Assembly (NCBI GenBank): GCA_910587955.1
Contig: CAJUNN010000031.1
Coordinates: 1-33,645 of the forward strand
Reading direction: 5' to 3'
Length of the DNA stretch: 33,645 bases
Source: an uncultured Lachnospiraceae bacterium
GTDB lineage: Bacteria; Bacillota; Clostridia; Lachnospirales; Lachnospiraceae
Positions 1 through 8,726 of the stretch are shown here, in pieces. The notes below the pieces were generated by a model. That model made no database searches. It saw nothing but the letters and a program-made list of their open reading frames with translations, and had not been told where the DNA came from. Within the stretch, counting starts at the first letter, position 1. The number at the start of each line of letters is the position of its first letter. A program made the translations under genes and the position numbers.

Positions 1-27
1 TAATAAAAAAAGCAAGGAAAACCTTGC
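1..27 (-). terminator. Small hairpin with minus-strand T-run
   Basis: A 6-bp stem GCAAGG/CCTTGC with an AAAA loop (12-27) is followed on the minus strand by an uninterrupted T-run, as in a rho-independent terminator. No convincing minus-strand gene lies to its right. It may instead serve, in plus orientation, a gene ending left of the window, since a T-rich run also occurs a few bases to the right of the stem. Confidence 0.35.
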
Positions 28-175
28 AAAATAAGGAAATTTTTTATTTAGTTTTGTAGGACAAGTGGCAAACTCGGGGGGAAAACTTATCAACACGCTG
101 ATCACGGATGGGACAACTGCTACCGCCGTCTTAAACCTGCTCTGAAACAGCCCCATTTTTCTACACTTTTCCTGC

Positions 176-204
176 TTGTACAGGCCTCCTTTTTATGATA
201 TAAT
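176..204 (+). promoter_or_regulatory. SigA-type promoter of amino-acid ABC importer operon
   Basis: A perfect TATAAT (199-204) with an upstream TG dinucleotide (extended -10) follows a weak TTGTAC -35 (176-181) by exactly 17 bp. It lies about 40 bp before the start codon of the solute-binding protein. The -10 is strong; the -35 matches only TTG, so the extended -10 probably does most of the work. Confidence 0.65.
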
Positions 205-244
205 AGATGCGATTTTGAAAATTTTTAATGGAGGTACTAAAGTT

Positions 245-1000
245 ATGAAGAAATGCACAAAGATACTGTCTGTGATATTCGTATTAACCCTGTGCGTCAT
301 GTCTCTTGCCGGATGCGGGAAGAAATCTGAGAAATATAAGATTGCAACGGATACTACCTTTGCACCTTTTGAATTCGAAGACGAGAACGGGGAGTATGTG
401 GGAATCGACCTGGATCTTCTGGCAGCTATTGCCGAGGATCAGGGCTTCGAATATGAGCTCCAGCCCCTGGGCTTCGACGCAGCGTGCGCGGCCCTGGAGT
501 CCGGACAGGCAGACGGCGTGATCGCCGGCATGAGCATCAAGGAAGAGCGGAAAGAAAAATATGATTTCTCTGATCCTTACTATGATTCCGGCGTGGTCAT
601 GGCTGTGAAAGCAGACAGCGGTATCAATTCCTACGAGGATCTGAACGGCAAGGTTGTTGCGGTCAAGATGGGAACCGAGGGCGCTGCCTATGCGGAGACC
701 CTGGCAGGCACCTACAATTTTGAACTGAAATATTTTGACGATTCACCCCTGATGTACCAGGAGGTTCTGACCGGCAATGCGGCTGCCTGCTGCGAGGACT
801 ACCCGGTTATGGGTTACAACATTGCCAACGGAAACGGCCTGAAAATGGTCGGCGACATGGAAGTGGGCTCCTCCTACGGTTTTGCCGTAAAGAAAGGCGA
901 GGACGCCGAGCTTCTGGAAATGTTCAACAAAGGCCTGGAAAACATCCGGGCAAATGGAACCTACCAGGAAATCCTGGACAAGTACATTTCCGCAGAGTAA
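245..1000 (+). CDS. Polar amino-acid ABC transporter, solute-binding lipoprotein
   Basis: 251-residue extracytoplasmic binding protein of the SBP_bac_3 family that captures an amino acid and delivers it to the permease encoded next. The N-terminus is a lipoprotein signal (KK, hydrophobic stretch, lipobox LAGC with Cys24). The mature part starts with the usual family pattern: KIATDTTFAPFEFED, then GIDLDLLAAIAE, then a later SIKEERKEKYDFSDPYY segment. The ATG at 245 was chosen over an in-frame upstream start because GGAGG sits 9 bases before it and the lipobox is then at the normal distance. It is the first gene of a three-gene operon (38-bp gap to the permease). The substrate (for example glutamine, cystine or arginine) cannot be read from the sequence. 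Confidence 0.93.
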   Translation: MKKCTKILSVIFVLTLCVMSLAGCGKKSEKYKIATDTTFAPFEFEDENGEYVGIDLDLLAAIAEDQGFEYELQPLGFDAACAALESGQADGVIAGMSIKEERKEKYDFSDPYYDSGVVMAVKADSGINSYEDLNGKVVAVKMGTEGAAYAETLAGTYNFELKYFDDSPLMYQEVLTGNAAACCEDYPVMGYNIANGNGLKMVGDMEVGSSYGFAVKKGEDAELLEMFNKGLENIRANGTYQEILDKYISAE

Positions 1001-1037
1001 CCAGACAAAGAAGCATCGTAATACATAAGGAGTATCT

Positions 1038-1701
1038 ATGAATTTTGCAAAAGTATTCGCAGAAGTCTTTCCATCACTCCTTCAGGGACTGACGGTTACC
1101 ATACAGGTAACCGTCCTGTCTTTGTTGATTGCCTTTGTGCTGGGACTTGCTTCTTGCCTGATGGGAATGTCTTCTATAAAACCCCTGAAAGCCATTTCCA
1201 AATTTTATATCTGGGTCATCCGGGGCACGCCTTTTATCGTACAGCTTTTCTTTATCTACTTCGGTATGGCGCAGCTCATTCAATCCCTGGGGGCTTCCAA
1301 TTTCAGTTTTACCTCATTTACTGCGGCGACCGTAACCCTGACCTTAAATGCCGGCGCTTACATGTCGGAAATTTTCCGGGGCGGTATCTCGGCCGTAGAC
1401 AAAGGACAGATGGAGGCGGCCAGAAGCCTCGGCCTTCCCAAGAAAAACGCTATGGCAAAAATCATCCTGCCGCAGGCTCTGCGCATCTGCTTTCCGTCCC
1501 TCTGCAACCAGTGCATCATCACCCTGAAGGATTCCTCCCTGGCCCAGGTTATCGGCCTGGCAGAGATCGTGTACCGGGGTAAAATCTATGTAGCCCGCAC
1601 GATGCAGTCTTTCACCACCTACGCACTGATCGGAATTGTCTACCTGATTATCATCAGCCTTCTGCAATGGGCAGCCGCTGTGATCGAAAGGAGGATGAAC
1701 C

Positions 1702-1712
<11 letters not shown>
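1038..1712 (+). CDS. Polar amino-acid ABC transporter, permease
   Basis: 224-residue inner-membrane permease of the HisM/GlnP type that forms the translocation channel for the binding protein encoded upstream. Hydrophobic segments are visible near residues 12-40, 55-80, 90-110 and 185-215. The coupling (EAA) loop reads EAARSLGLPKKNAMAKIILPQA around residues 124-146; the E-A-A..G motif contacts the ATPase. AAGGAG precedes the ATG. Length is standard for the family. The last 11 bases overlap the ATPase gene, so the two subunits are probably translationally coupled and made in equal amounts. Confidence 0.93.
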
Positions 1713-2433
<721 letters not shown>

Positions 2434-2440
2434 AGAGCAA

Positions 2441-2472
2441 GGGCCGCCTTATTTTTCGGCGGCCCCATAATT
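2441..2472 (+). terminator. Rho-independent terminator of ABC importer operon
   Basis: An 8-bp perfect GC-rich stem (gggccgcc at 2441-2448 with ggcggccc at 2458-2465), a T-rich 9-base loop and an AATTTT tail follow the ATPase stop by a few bases. The tail is short, and the same stem may also slow the convergent anti-sigma transcript. Confidence 0.75.
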
Positions 2473-3411
2473 TTAATTCCCCAAAAATCCTTCCTGCACC
2501 AGATCTCTTGTCACTTCATCCGGAATCTCAAACTCCACGCTGCCCATATATCCGGGAGCTACCTCGTACTCGTCAAAGACGATTACCAGATTTCCCTTTT
2601 CATTTACATAGAAGGTGCTGTCCTCCCTGACAGACTGGAAATCCCACTCCGGCGTCTCACTGTCCAGCCAGTAGGTAATCATCTCGTCCGCCTCCATCTG
2701 TTCCTTCATCTGCTTTTTAATATTATCCGAAATGGGAGTGATAAAGTCTGTACCTTCCCGGAACAATCCGGCCAGGTTGATCATTTCGCCCGTCTGCTTA
2801 TCTATGTGATAAATCTTTACCAGCTGCGTGCCGCTGGCCATCACAAGAAGCTGGTCAAACCGGATGGAAAACAGGCGGTCGCTGTCTTTGATAACCGTAT
2901 AGTCCAAATTCACCGACATATTCCCTTCCCCGTCCGCAGCCTTCACATCCGCCTCATACCGGGCAATGATTTCGTCCGTATACTCCTCAATGCTCTTATT
3001 AATCTTCTGCGTGCTCTCCTCATTGACGGTTCCGTCCTCATTCTCCACGCTAATTTCAGGAATCTTAATATTTGCCTCCATATTGTTGGTGGAGCTCTCG
3101 TATTCACGGAAAGTCACCACCTTCGCAATGGAGCCAATCAGGGGAATCTTCTCCATGGCATGTGCAATGGCAGCTCCTGAGTTTGCCATTATGGTAATTG
3201 CCAGCAGGGCCGCAGCGGCTCCCCCGGCTGCGCGCACTCCATACACCTTAATCTTTGATTTTCTCTTTCCCGGATTTTTCTGCATCATTTTCTCCTTTCT
3301 CTCCTCCTCCTTTGCCTTCTCTATTCCCAGTTCCACTCTCCGGCGCAGCTCTGCCGGAATCCGGATTGTCTCATAATCCTGTTTCATTTCCTCCAGCCTT
3401 TTATCCTTCAC
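2473..3411 (-). CDS. RsiV-like anti-sigma factor (DUF3298 type)
   Basis: 312-residue single-pass membrane protein, probably the partner and inhibitor of the ECF sigma factor encoded just upstream, whose gene it overlaps by 11 bases. Layout: charged cytoplasmic N-terminus (about 1-55, KEEERKEKMMQKNPGKRKSK), one hydrophobic segment (about 56-82), an AHA signal-peptidase-like site straight after it, then an extracellular region of about 225 residues. The outer part resembles the DUF4163/DUF3298 arrangement (FSIRFDQLLVMASGTQ, FYVNEKGNLVIVFDEYEVAPG). In Bacillus and Enterococcus, RsiV is a lysozyme receptor that is cleaved on ligand binding to free SigV. That role is inferred here from domain layout and gene pairing. 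Confidence 0.82.
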   Translation of the reverse strand: MKDKRLEEMKQDYETIRIPAELRRRVELGIEKAKEEERKEKMMQKNPGKRKSKIKVYGVRAAGGAAAALLAITIMANSGAAIAHAMEKIPLIGSIAKVVTFREYESSTNNMEANIKIPEISVENEDGTVNEESTQKINKSIEEYTDEIIARYEADVKAADGEGNMSVNLDYTVIKDSDRLFSIRFDQLLVMASGTQLVKIYHIDKQTGEMINLAGLFREGTDFITPISDNIKKQMKEQMEADEMITYWLDSETPEWDFQSVREDSTFYVNEKGNLVIVFDEYEVAPGYMGSVEFEIPDEVTRDLVQEGFLGN

Positions 3412-3895
3412 AGAGCACCTCTCCTTCCGTCAATTCCATTTTCAGCTTCTTTAGGCTGCGGTACAAAATGGTCTTCACCGTATTGACATTTTCGCAGAGG
3501 GTCTCTGCAATCTCTGTCAGCTTCTGCTCCTCAAAGAAACGGAGAACCACCACCGCACGCTCTCTTTCGTCTAAAACCTTCAAAGCATCAAGGGTGTCGA
3601 AATCCCGGTATATATCCTCCCGTCCAGTCTCGGAAAACGCATCCACGGAAATCTCTCTCCGGTTTTTCCTGATAAAATCCACCGCCGTGTTCATAACAAT
3701 CCGCCACAGCCAGGTTTTGATATATGCTTCTCCTTTTACACTGCCGGCACCCTTCATGGCCTTGTACACGCTTTCCTGCACAATGTCCAGGGCATCTTCC
3801 TCATTCCTCACATAAGTGTATGCAAGCCGGTACATTGCCTCATAGGAATCCAGCACCTGCTCTTCCACTTTCTTTTGCAGGGTTTCCGTATTCAT
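3401..3895 (-). CDS. ECF-type RNA polymerase sigma factor (SigV-like)
   Basis: 164-residue ECF sigma factor with region 2 (about 15-80: YRLAYTYVRNEEDALDIVQESVYKA, then IKTWLWRIVMNTAVDFIRKNRR) and region 4 (about 105-158: LDERERAVVVLRFFEEQKLTEIAETL, NTVKTILYRSLKKLK). The start was placed at ATG 3895 because AAAGGAGG lies 8 bases upstream and the protein then has family length; a longer reading adds an unlikely basic extension. It overlaps the anti-sigma gene, a common arrangement that keeps both at fixed ratio. A matching ECF promoter lies directly upstream, so it very likely drives its own operon. Envelope stress, and specifically lysozyme response, is inferred from the RsiV-like partner. Confidence 0.92.
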   Translation of the reverse strand: MNTETLQKKVEEQVLDSYEAMYRLAYTYVRNEEDALDIVQESVYKAMKGAGSVKGEAYIKTWLWRIVMNTAVDFIRKNRREISVDAFSETGREDIYRDFDTLDALKVLDERERAVVVLRFFEEQKLTEIAETLCENVNTVKTILYRSLKKLKMELTEGEVLCEG

Positions 3896-3921
3896 CTCCT
3901 CATCCTCCTTTCTATCTATTA

Positions 3922-3948
3922 GACGCACCGTCATTCCGAAAAGTTTTC
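3922..3948 (-). promoter_or_regulatory. Predicted ECF (SigV-like) autoregulatory promoter
   Basis: On the minus strand a GAAAAC -35 (3943-3948) followed by TTTT is separated by 17 bp from CGTC (3922-3925). This is very close to the TGAAAC-N16/17-CGTC consensus known for SigV/SigW-class factors. The -10 lies about 27 bases before the sigma start codon, leaving room for a short leader with the AAAGGAGG site. No good SigA hexamers were seen in this gap. Confidence 0.65.
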
Positions 3949-3971
3949 TTTTCCCAGTCAAAAAGAAAAAA

Positions 3972-4010
3972 GCCCTGCAAGACCGTTTCCGCCGCACAGA
4001 GCTTTTTTCT
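3972..4010 (-). terminator. Bidirectional stem-loop between symporter and sigma genes
   Basis: Seven-base arms AGCCCTG (3972-3978) and CAGAGCT (3998-4004), pairing with one G-T, enclose a GC-rich loop and are flanked by T-runs on both strands. It lies just downstream of the symporter stop and probably insulates the ECF promoter from symporter readthrough. Confidence 0.6.
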
Positions 4011-4025
4011 TTTCTATTATTTTAA

Positions 4026-5210
4026 TTACTTTACGGCTTTTCCTGCCTGGATATGATGCTTCTCCACGTATCCGGTCAGCATCAGTGTAAGAGCCCCGTC
4101 GCCCGTTACATTGCAGGCCGTACCGAAGCTGTCCTGAAGGGCAAAGATGGTGAGCATCAAAGCCGTTCCCGTATTGTCAAAGAGAAGAATTCCTGTAATT
4201 AACCCCAGAGAAGCCATTACCGTTCCTCCCGGAACTCCCGGCGCTCCGATGGCAAAGACGCCCAGCAGCAGACAGAACAAAACCATAGTCCCCGGGGCAG
4301 GCAGCTTCCCGTAAAGGATCTGGGACACGGTCATTACAAAAAATACCTCCGTCAGCACGGAACCGCAGAGATGGATATTTGCAAAAAGCGGGATTCCGAA
4401 ATCCACCATATCTTTGCGCAGTACGGAAGATTTTCCGGCACAGCGCAGAGCTACCGCCAGAGTCGCCGCAGAGGACATGGTTCCCACCGCCGTAATATAA
4501 GCCGGACCGTAATGCCTTACCACCTCCATGGGATTCTTTTGGGAATATGTGCCCGCAAGCCCGTAGAGCAGAGCCATCCAAAGGTAATGTCCCACCATAA
4601 CAATCAGAATTACCTTGACAAATACCGGAAACTGCTTGGTAATCGTTCCTTCATAAGCCAACCCGCAGAAGGTCGATGCAATAAAGAAGGGCAGTACGGG
4701 AATTACCACCTTCGTCACCACGGCCAGCACCACGGCCTGAAATTCCTCCAGAAGCTCCTCCAGCTTTTTCGATCTGGTCCAAGTTACGCCAAGCCCCAGC
4801 AACAGGGAAAATACCAGCGCGCTCATCACCGACATGACCGGCGGAATCTCCAGCTCAAACAGCAGATCCGGAAGGCTCTTCAGCCCCTCTACCTCCGATA
4901 CAATGGACAGATGGGGAATCAGTCCGTATCCCGCCGCCATGGAAGCCAGGGCCGCCCCTACGGAAGACACGTACGCCAGAACCAGTGCCACTCCCAGAAG
5001 CCGAGACGCATTGTTCCCCAGTTTTGTGATGGAAGGGGCTATAAACCCAATCACAATCAGGGGAACGCAGAAGGTAATCAGCTGCCCCAGCACCTGCTTT
5101 ACCGTCACCACCACATTCATAACATCTTCATTCGCCACAAGCCCCAGAACCATGCCGGCCACCACACCTACCAGCAGCCGGAAAGGCAGGCTTTTAAATA
5201 ATTTCTGCAT
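4026..5210 (-). CDS. Dicarboxylate/amino-acid:cation symporter (DAACS family)
   Basis: 394-residue polytopic membrane transporter of the Glt/Dct (SDF) family that imports acidic or neutral amino acids or dicarboxylates with Na+ or H+. Many hydrophobic helices are visible from LLVGVVAGMVLGLVAN at the N-terminus. Family hallmarks are the serine-rich hairpin TAVGTMSSAATLAVAL near residues 238-253, the GAPGVPGGTVMA hairpin near 322-333 and the following DNTGTALML and ACNVTGDGALTLM segments, where substrate and Na+ bind. The length is normal, slightly shorter than GltP. The gene stands alone with its own promoter and a GAGGGAG ribosome site. Substrate cannot be fixed; serine/threonine (SstT-like) or glutamate are possible. 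Confidence 0.9.
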   Translation of the reverse strand: MQKLFKSLPFRLLVGVVAGMVLGLVANEDVMNVVVTVKQVLGQLITFCVPLIVIGFIAPSITKLGNNASRLLGVALVLAYVSSVGAALASMAAGYGLIPHLSIVSEVEGLKSLPDLLFELEIPPVMSVMSALVFSLLLGLGVTWTRSKKLEELLEEFQAVVLAVVTKVVIPVLPFFIASTFCGLAYEGTITKQFPVFVKVILIVMVGHYLWMALLYGLAGTYSQKNPMEVVRHYGPAYITAVGTMSSAATLAVALRCAGKSSVLRKDMVDFGIPLFANIHLCGSVLTEVFFVMTVSQILYGKLPAPGTMVLFCLLLGVFAIGAPGVPGGTVMASLGLITGILLFDNTGTALMLTIFALQDSFGTACNVTGDGALTLMLTGYVEKHHIQAGKAVK

Positions 5211-5279
5211 AAAATTACTCCCTCTTTTCTTTCTACTATTATCTTACGCATCCGCAAATCACAGGAACACTCTTTTTCT

Positions 5280-5308
5280 ATTATATCGGAAACGCCCCTG
5301 TGCCACAA
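5280..5308 (-). promoter_or_regulatory. SigA-type promoter of the symporter
   Basis: Minus-strand TTGTGG (5303-5308), a 17-bp spacer and a perfect TATAAT (5280-5285). The -10 is about 70 bases upstream of the symporter start. Confidence 0.75.
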
Positions 5309-5310
5309 GA

Positions 5311-5330
5311 AAATTCCGCGGAAAATCCGC
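5311..5330 (-). terminator. Weak stem-loop after Fe-S protein gene
   Basis: GCGGA/TCCGC stem (5318-5330) with a 3-base loop, followed on the minus strand by GGAATTTTC. It lies 10-30 bases past the stop of the ferredoxin-like gene. The stem is short and the T-run poor, so termination here is only likely. Confidence 0.35.
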
Positions 5331-5339
5331 CTGCGGCTG

Positions 5340-6626
5340 CTAATTTTTCACTTTTTTCTGACCGGCCAGCAGCTTGTCCAGGTAAACAGACTGAAACTGC
5401 TTGCTTGCCAGAGCCTGTTTCAGAGGCGGAAGCTTCAAAATTGCGGCAAATACCGCCGCCATAGCCCGGTGATTGGCAAAGGCCTGGTTGTCAAATACCA
5501 GATTCTGCAAGGTTCCCTTCTCTATAGCCTGCAGCACAAAGCGATGCGTGCTGTTCACCGGAGTGATCACTTGTACCGGGCGGCGCTTCATTTCAATGGC
5601 CTTGGCAGGACAATTTGCTGCGCAGACTCCGCAGCCCAGGCAGATTTCCGCATCCACTTTCGCTTTTTTCTTTCCGTTTTCTCCCTCTTCCAGGGAAATG
5701 GCAAGGATGGGACATGCTTTCTCACATTTCCCGCAGCCCACACAAGTCTCCTTCTGCACCTTCGGAATGTAATTGGTGGTTGCAACCGGCTGCATGGGTG
5801 CAAACTTCCGGGCCGCCTGCAAAGCTTCGCAGCAGCAGCCGCAGCAGTTGCAGATAAAAGCCGGATCTTCCCGGACATTTTCCCCGATCTGCACCAGATT
5901 GTGGGCATAAGAGCGCTCCAGGGCATCCATAGCTTCCGCCTTGTCAATCAGCCGTGCATAGCCTCCATGCTCCGCTAAGGAACGGGCCACATTTCCGAAG
6001 GTCAGACACACATCCAGGGGCGCGTCAATCTCACAGGGATGGCCGGCGTGAAGCATCTTGTGACGGCAGTAGCAGGTCCCCAGGCCGATATACTCCGCTT
6101 CCTCCACAATGTGGCTGGCCCGCTCATGGTCCAGAATGTGAAGGGTGTTGGGATTGGTCAGCACCGGTTCCTGTACAAACACCCGGCCCAGCCGTGTTTC
6201 CGTGACAAAGAATAGATCTTTGACGAAATCCTCCTCCACATTCATGTATTGGTAATACAGTTCACTCAGATACTTCTGATCGATATCGCCCCTGGTCCGC
6301 ATAAGCGCAAATTCGATAAAGCCTGCCATGGGAGGCGGCATAACAAATTTGCGCACACCGTTGTGATAAGAATCTACCAGCAATGCCTTTTCACATAAAT
6401 GTGTGAGAAATTTCTCTGCTTTCGCCTCGCTGGTCTGCCAGATACGGGCCGCCTTTTTCGCCGTAAACGGCCTTACAGGCAGGAGGGCCACCCATTTGGC
6501 CTCTTTCTCCGTGTAAAGCACCTGCAGAATTTTATATAATGTGTCTGACACCGGAGCCCCCTGAGTAAACCAGTTAATCCGGTCCTCCAGATTTTTATAA
6601 GCATCCCTGCTCGCAAGATGTCCCAT
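5340..6626 (-). CDS. Cysteine-rich 4Fe-4S binding protein of unknown function
   Basis: 428-residue cytoplasmic iron-sulfur protein. The C-terminal third carries two classic ferredoxin motifs, CVGCGKCEKACP (about 294-305) and CLGCGVCAANCP (about 325-336), predicting two 4Fe-4S clusters. The middle has two further cysteine groups, CYCRHKMLHAGHPC (about 188-201) and CNCCGCCC (about 262-269), which could hold another metal centre. The N-terminal 150 residues look like a helical, winged-helix-like region (FTAKKAARIWQTSEAKAEKFLTHL). Similar proteins are common in anaerobic Firmicutes, usually as unassigned 4Fe-4S proteins; an oxidoreductase or electron-carrier role is inference. It follows the deformylase-like gene by 3 bases, with AAGGAGG overlapping the end of that gene, so the two are co-expressed. 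Confidence 0.8.
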   Translation of the reverse strand: MGHLASRDAYKNLEDRINWFTQGAPVSDTLYKILQVLYTEKEAKWVALLPVRPFTAKKAARIWQTSEAKAEKFLTHLCEKALLVDSYHNGVRKFVMPPPMAGFIEFALMRTRGDIDQKYLSELYYQYMNVEEDFVKDLFFVTETRLGRVFVQEPVLTNPNTLHILDHERASHIVEEAEYIGLGTCYCRHKMLHAGHPCEIDAPLDVCLTFGNVARSLAEHGGYARLIDKAEAMDALERSYAHNLVQIGENVREDPAFICNCCGCCCEALQAARKFAPMQPVATTNYIPKVQKETCVGCGKCEKACPILAISLEEGENGKKKAKVDAEICLGCGVCAANCPAKAIEMKRRPVQVITPVNSTHRFVLQAIEKGTLQNLVFDNQAFANHRAMAAVFAAILKLPPLKQALASKQFQSVYLDKLLAGQKKVKN

Positions 6627-6629
6627 CTC

Positions 6630-7136
6630 TCATTCCTCCTTTTTTCCTACAGCTTCTTTCTTTTTCATAACAAAGGATTTGCTGTCAACCGCCCTCATGG
6701 TAGCCAGTATCCCATCCAGATGATCATACTCATGCTGGATCAGTTCTGCCATCTGGTCATCCATGCGCAGTTCCCGTTCCTGCCAGTCCTGGTCACGGTA
6801 ACGCAGAATGCAATGACGGTAACGCCGCACACGCACCAGCAGGCCGGGGAAAGACATGCAGTCATCCATGAGTTCCATCGTTTCATCTCCGATAAATTCC
6901 AAAGACGGGTTGAAGATAACATAAGGTTTGTCAGTTAAAATACAAATCAGCCGCTTTTTTACTCCAATCTGCGGCGCCGCGATTGCACGGCCGAAACCGT
7001 AATCCCGGCGAATCCCCCGGATGCAGTCAAACATATCCGCAACTACAGGCTTAAGCATCTCCAATTCTTCCCGTTTCACATCCTCAGAAATTTCATACAG
7101 CCGGGGATTTCCAAGCAGCAGTATCTCCCGTTCCAT
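6630..7136 (-). CDS. def: Peptide deformylase (divergent form)
   Basis: 168-residue metalloenzyme of the peptide deformylase family, which removes the formyl group from the N-terminal Met of new proteins. Metal-binding motif III is intact: QHEYDHLDG, with HExxH-type residues. Motif I is GRAIAAPQ (canonical GxGxAAPQ) and motif II is DDCMS (canonical EGCLS), keeping the cysteine ligand but changing the preceding glycine. These changes suggest a divergent paralogue of the housekeeping enzyme. It has its own promoter and leads a two-gene operon with the Fe-S protein. Activity as a deformylase is likely but not certain. Confidence 0.8.
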   Translation of the reverse strand: MEREILLLGNPRLYEISEDVKREELEMLKPVVADMFDCIRGIRRDYGFGRAIAAPQIGVKKRLICILTDKPYVIFNPSLEFIGDETMELMDDCMSFPGLLVRVRRYRHCILRYRDQDWQERELRMDDQMAELIQHEYDHLDGILATMRAVDSKSFVMKKKEAVGKKEE

Positions 7137-7180
7137 TTTTTGTTTTCCCTTCCCTTTCCGCTTTCGTTTCGATAAGTCTT

Positions 7181-7209
7181 ATTTTAGATTAATTTTCTGT
7201 AATTTGCAA
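7181..7209 (-). promoter_or_regulatory. Promoter of deformylase/Fe-S operon
   Basis: Minus-strand TTGCAA (7204-7209), a 17-bp spacer and TAAAAT (7181-7186), about 45 bases before the deformylase start, in the divergent gap facing the AGCS symporter. Confidence 0.65.
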
Positions 7210-7283
7210 TCCATACTTGCAGACCGCATAAAACCCGGAAACCCTTACATATATTTTCTTGAGACCCATAAAAGGAATCACCT

Positions 7284-8717
7284 ATGAGCACCTTCAGCAC
7301 CTTCATCGAAACCCTCAACCAATACCTCTGGGGGCCTCCCATGATGCTCCTCCTTTTCGGAACCCACCTTTTCATGACCTGGAAAACCGGCTTTATCCAG
7401 AGAAAAACCCCTCTGGCTATCCGCCTGTCCCTGACCCGTGATCCGGCTTCTCACGGAGATATCAGTCCCTTTGCCGCCCTCTCCACTTCCCTGGCCTCCA
7501 CCCTCGGCACCGGCAATATCATCGGTGTAGGGACCGCCATTGCCCTGGGGGGACCGGGCGCTGTCTTCTGGTGCTGGCTGACCGGTGTTTTCGGTATAGC
7601 AACCACCTACGCGGAATCCCTGATCGCCATCAAATACCGGGTAAAAACTGTTGACGGCCGGATGCTGGGAGGGGCCATGTATGCCCTGGAACGGGGGCTT
7701 AATATGAAACCGCTTGGAATCCTCTTCGCCTGCTTCGGTGTCCTTACTTCCTTTGGCATCGGCTGCGGCGTCCAAGTAAATGCTATCTCCACCATTGCAG
7801 ACTCCGCTGTGAAATCGGCTGTGACCGGAACCGGATCGGCCCTGGAACACCTTCTGCTGCGGCGTCCCGATGCCGTCTGCCTGGCCGTGGGCCTTGCCAC
7901 CGGCCTGATTACCTGCGCGGTGATTCTGGGCGGCGTCCGCTCCATCGCCCGGGTCTGTGAACGCCTGGTCCCTTTTATGGCCGGCTCCTATCTGCTGGGA
8001 TGTATCGTCCTCCTCTATCTCAACCGGGCCTTCCTGGGTGAAGCCCTGTCCCTGATTGTGAGCAGCGCCTTTACCGGAACTAAGGCTGCCGCCGGGGGAT
8101 TGGCCGGCTCCGGCCTGATGCTTGCCGCCCGCTACGGCATTGCCCGGGGTCTCTTTTCCAACGAGGCCGGCATGGGCTCCGCGCCCATCATTGCGGCCGC
8201 AGCCAGAAGCCGCAATCCGGTGCGCCAGGCCCTGATCGCTTCCACCGCAACCTTCTGGGATACGGTAGTCGTCTGCCTCATCACAGGGCTGGTCCTTGTC
8301 AGCAGCCTTTTAAAGGGCGGTCTTCCCACGGAATCCGTCTCCGGCGGGGAGCTGACCAGCCTGGCCTTTTCCAGGATTCCCTATTTGGGAAGGCCGATCT
8401 TAATTTTCGGCATTATCACCTTCGCCTACGCTACCATCCTTGGGTGGTCCTATTACGGGGAACGGTGTCTGGAATATCTCTTCGGAAAAATATCCTTGTT
8501 TCCCTACCGTTTTCTCTGGATCCTGGTCCTGGTTTTTGCACCCGTTGTCCGCCTGGAACTGGTCTGGAGTATTTCCGATGCCCTGAACGCCCTGATGGCA
8601 ATTCCCAATCTGGCCGCTGTCCTGCTGCTCTCCGGTACGGTTTCCAGGGACACCTGCTATTATCTGAAACACCTGGATGAGCCCGACCCCACGCCTGTCC
8701 CCGTCCGCCGGCGGTAG
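7284..8717 (+). CDS. Alanine/glycine:cation symporter (AGCS family)
   Basis: 477-residue sodium- or proton-coupled amino-acid symporter (AlsT/DagA/AgcS type) in the cytoplasmic membrane. Family hallmarks are the N-terminal NQYLWGPPMMLLLFGTHLF segment, SLASTLGTGNIIGVGTAIALGGPGAVFW (about 72-99), the long ARYGIARGLFSNEAGMGSAPI segment (about 281-301) and a run of about eleven hydrophobic helices to the C-terminus. AAAGGAA lies about 8 bases before the ATG. It is monocistronic; the sequence straight after the stop is a 51-bp tandem repeat rather than an ordinary terminator. Substrate is presumably alanine or glycine from family knowledge. Confidence 0.93.
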   Translation: MSTFSTFIETLNQYLWGPPMMLLLFGTHLFMTWKTGFIQRKTPLAIRLSLTRDPASHGDISPFAALSTSLASTLGTGNIIGVGTAIALGGPGAVFWCWLTGVFGIATTYAESLIAIKYRVKTVDGRMLGGAMYALERGLNMKPLGILFACFGVLTSFGIGCGVQVNAISTIADSAVKSAVTGTGSALEHLLLRRPDAVCLAVGLATGLITCAVILGGVRSIARVCERLVPFMAGSYLLGCIVLLYLNRAFLGEALSLIVSSAFTGTKAAAGGLAGSGLMLAARYGIARGLFSNEAGMGSAPIIAAAARSRNPVRQALIASTATFWDTVVVCLITGLVLVSSLLKGGLPTESVSGGELTSLAFSRIPYLGRPILIFGIITFAYATILGWSYYGERCLEYLFGKISLFPYRFLWILVLVFAPVVRLELVWSISDALNALMAIPNLAAVLLLSGTVSRDTCYYLKHLDEPDPTPVPVRRR

Positions 8718-8726
8718 GCAGGTGCT

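Noticed and set aside
1..161. Minus-strand open frame beginning MGLFQSRFK near 161 and running off the left edge; plus-strand reading GGKLINTLITDGTTATAVLNLL ending near 143
   Set aside because: Both are short, no family is recognised, and the minus frame runs through a hairpin and A/T runs. The plus reading might be the remnant of a transporter C-terminus, but this cannot be supported.
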